DNA of 64,000 bases from Parapedobacter indicus (lineage in GTDB: Bacteria; Bacteroidota; Bacteroidia; Sphingobacteriales; Sphingobacteriaceae). This document shows positions 63,383 to 64,000 of the stretch, one piece after another; the stretch's first letter is position 1, and each line of letters starts with the position of its first letter. A program made the position numbers and the translations under genes. Location: positions 372,001 to 436,000 of the forward strand of contig NZ_FOQO01000001.1 in the NCBI RefSeq assembly GCF_900113765.1, in the 5' to 3' direction. The notes beneath the pieces are model-generated. The model was not told the origin of the DNA. It made no database searches and saw only the letters and a program-made list of their open reading frames with translations.

Positions 63383-63396
63383 GGCTCCACGAAGCC
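63383..63396 (+). promoter_or_regulatory. Leader hairpin 1 (PyrR-loop-like)
   Basis: GGCT-CCACGA-AGCC folds into a 4-bp stem with a hexaloop CCACGA, one base off the PyrR loop consensus CNGNGA. It begins 36 bases before the ATG of a 21-codon mini-ORF. The spacing and the downstream TTTCGAATGAAAC are repeated at hairpin 2, before pyrR. Confidence 0.5.
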
Positions 63397-63418
63397 ATAA
63401 AAGGCAGCTAAATTTCGA

Positions 63419-63484
63419 ATGAAACCTGCGATGTCAGCGCCTAACGAGAAAGGCAATGAAGAAGTAGGTTCCGTGAGGCCTTAA
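63419..63484 (+). CDS. Leader mini-ORF (21 residues) before pyrR
   Basis: ATG AAA CCT begins a 21-codon frame encoding MKPAMSAPNEKGNEEVGSVR plus Pro, ending TAA at 63482-63484, 17 bases before the pyrR ATG. Its start lies in a copy of the pyrR start region (TTTCGAATGAAAC in both), after a similar hairpin. Its last five codons run through leader hairpin 2, so ribosomes translating it would melt that hairpin. It may be a regulatory leader peptide or only a by-product of the duplication. Confidence 0.4.
   Translation: MKPAMSAPNEKGNEEVGSVRP
63467..63480 (+). promoter_or_regulatory. Leader hairpin 2, PyrR-binding-loop match
   Basis: GGTT-CCGTGA-GGCC folds with a hexaloop CCGUGA that fits the PyrR binding-loop consensus CNGNGA. 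The stem RU./GGY also fits ARUCCNGNGAGGYU apart from one C-to-U change that keeps a U-G pair and one A-U to G-C swap. It begins 35 bases before the pyrR ATG. Against hairpin 1 the stem shows pair-preserving changes. Confidence 0.55.
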
Positions 63485-63501
63485 GAACAAGATGCTTTCG
63501 A

Positions 63502-64000
63502 ATGAAACAATCTATATTATTAGAAGGTCAAAAGTTCCAGATTACCATCCAACGGCTCTGCCACCAACTGATCGAGAATCATGTTGACTTTTCCGAATCT
63601 GTCATCATCGGAATCCAACCACGCGGAATTTATCTCGGAAGACGGATTGTGGAGGAACTGAAGCAAATCCCCGGCTTACCCGAAATAGCGTATGGAGAAT
63701 TAGACATTACCTTTTTCCGGGATGATTTCAGGAGAAAGGACAGCGGTCCGCTCGTGCCGAGCAGTACGCATATCGATTTTATCGTTGAGGGAAAGAAGGT
63801 GATCTTGATGGACGACGTGCTGTGGACAGGCAGGACAATCCGCGCGGCCATGGATGCATTGCAGGCGTTTGGCCGACCGGCCAAGATCGAATTGCTGGTA
63901 TTGGTAGATCGCCGTTTTTCACGGCAGTTGCCGATTGAACCTGACTATATTGGTATGCAGGTCGATTCGATCGATTCGCAGAAAGTTATCGTCAGTTGGA
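63502..64000 (+). CDS. pyrR: PyrR-type phosphoribosyltransferase, 3' end cut by window
   Basis: Frame from ATG 63502 to the window end, 166 codons. It opens MKQSILLEGQKFQITIQRLC and continues VIIGIQPRGIYLGRRIVEEL. The PRPP motif VILMDDVLWTGRTIRAAMDA lies near residue 95, and LVLVDRRFSRQLPIEPDYIG and GMQVDSIDSQKVIVSW follow. These are the blocks of PyrR, a uracil phosphoribosyltransferase-like protein that in Firmicutes binds pyr mRNA in response to UMP and PRPP. Typical PyrR has about 180 residues, so only a few are missing. Two PyrR-loop-like hairpins lie directly upstream, suggesting that it controls its own message. pyr genes probably follow beyond the window. Confidence 0.85.
   Translation, partial: MKQSILLEGQKFQITIQRLCHQLIENHVDFSESVIIGIQPRGIYLGRRIVEELKQIPGLPEIAYGELDITFFRDDFRRKDSGPLVPSSTHIDFIVEGKKVILMDDVLWTGRTIRAAMDALQAFGRPAKIELLVLVDRRFSRQLPIEPDYIGMQVDSIDSQKVIVSW

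Noticed and set aside
63134-63456. Overlapping - strand open frames of 62-84 codons
   Set aside because: They lie across the inverted-repeat structure and leader hairpins. None has a recognisable domain or start context.

Overview
The window comes from a Bacteroidota chromosome, most likely family Sphingobacteriaceae (Pedobacter, Parapedobacter or Sphingobacterium type). That placement is inferred from gene content: three SusC-type and three SusD-type genes, a Bacteroidota ECF sigma/FecR pair, GLPGLI, DUF6377, DUF5004, DUF4961, DUF6266 and DUF2723 proteins, and promoters of the Bacteroidota form TTTG-(18 to 20 nt)-TAnnTTTG. Base composition is balanced except for one very AT-rich patch near 33.5-33.8 kb.

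Region 1 (1-2.7 kb): the 3' part of a secreted GLPGLI protein, two long DNA palindromes, and a membrane-bound TPR/HTH regulator of the DUF6377 type. Region 2 (2.8-31.1 kb, all + strand): a large polysaccharide utilisation locus (PUL) aimed at alpha-mannosides. It has an SGNH hydrolase, two GH92 alpha-mannosidases, SusD, DUF5004 and DUF4961 surface lipoproteins, SusC, a second SusD and SusC, a sialate-O-acetylesterase-like enzyme, an ECF sigma factor with its FecR anti-sigma, an STN-domain SusC with its SusD, and a divergent GH38-like enzyme. An Lgt-family gene follows. Region 3 (32.3-34.5 kb): a patchwork with two DUF6266 genes, an AT-rich spacer, an epimerase remnant and a small membrane protein.

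Region 4 (34.5-39.8 kb): a flavin monooxygenase divergent from marR, followed by an export operon (TolC, HlyD-type adaptor, ABC-2 permease). Two matching palindromes flank marR and look like its operators. Region 5 (39.9-48.9 kb, - strand): complex I membrane-arm genes nuoHIJKLMN without nuoA-G, then citrate synthase. Region 6 (49.3-53.6 kb): a BlaI/BlaR-like pair, then pth, rplY, prs and tRNA-Gln on the - strand. Region 7 (53.7-63.1 kb): two tandem DUF2723 GT-C-type membrane proteins, a Ycf48-like beta-propeller, and a second BlaI/BlaR-like pair with the same kind of double operator.

Region 8 (63.1-64.0 kb): a 380-base non-coding stretch and then a pyrR-type gene cut by the window end. The stretch holds a multi-branched inverted-repeat structure and two tandem hairpins, each about 20 bases before an identical TTTCGAATGAAAC start region. 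The first start opens a 21-codon mini-ORF, the second opens pyrR. The second hairpin matches the PyrR RNA-binding loop known from Firmicutes. This leader is the best candidate for an undescribed regulatory system here. No CRISPR array, integrase, transposase or intact mobile element was seen.
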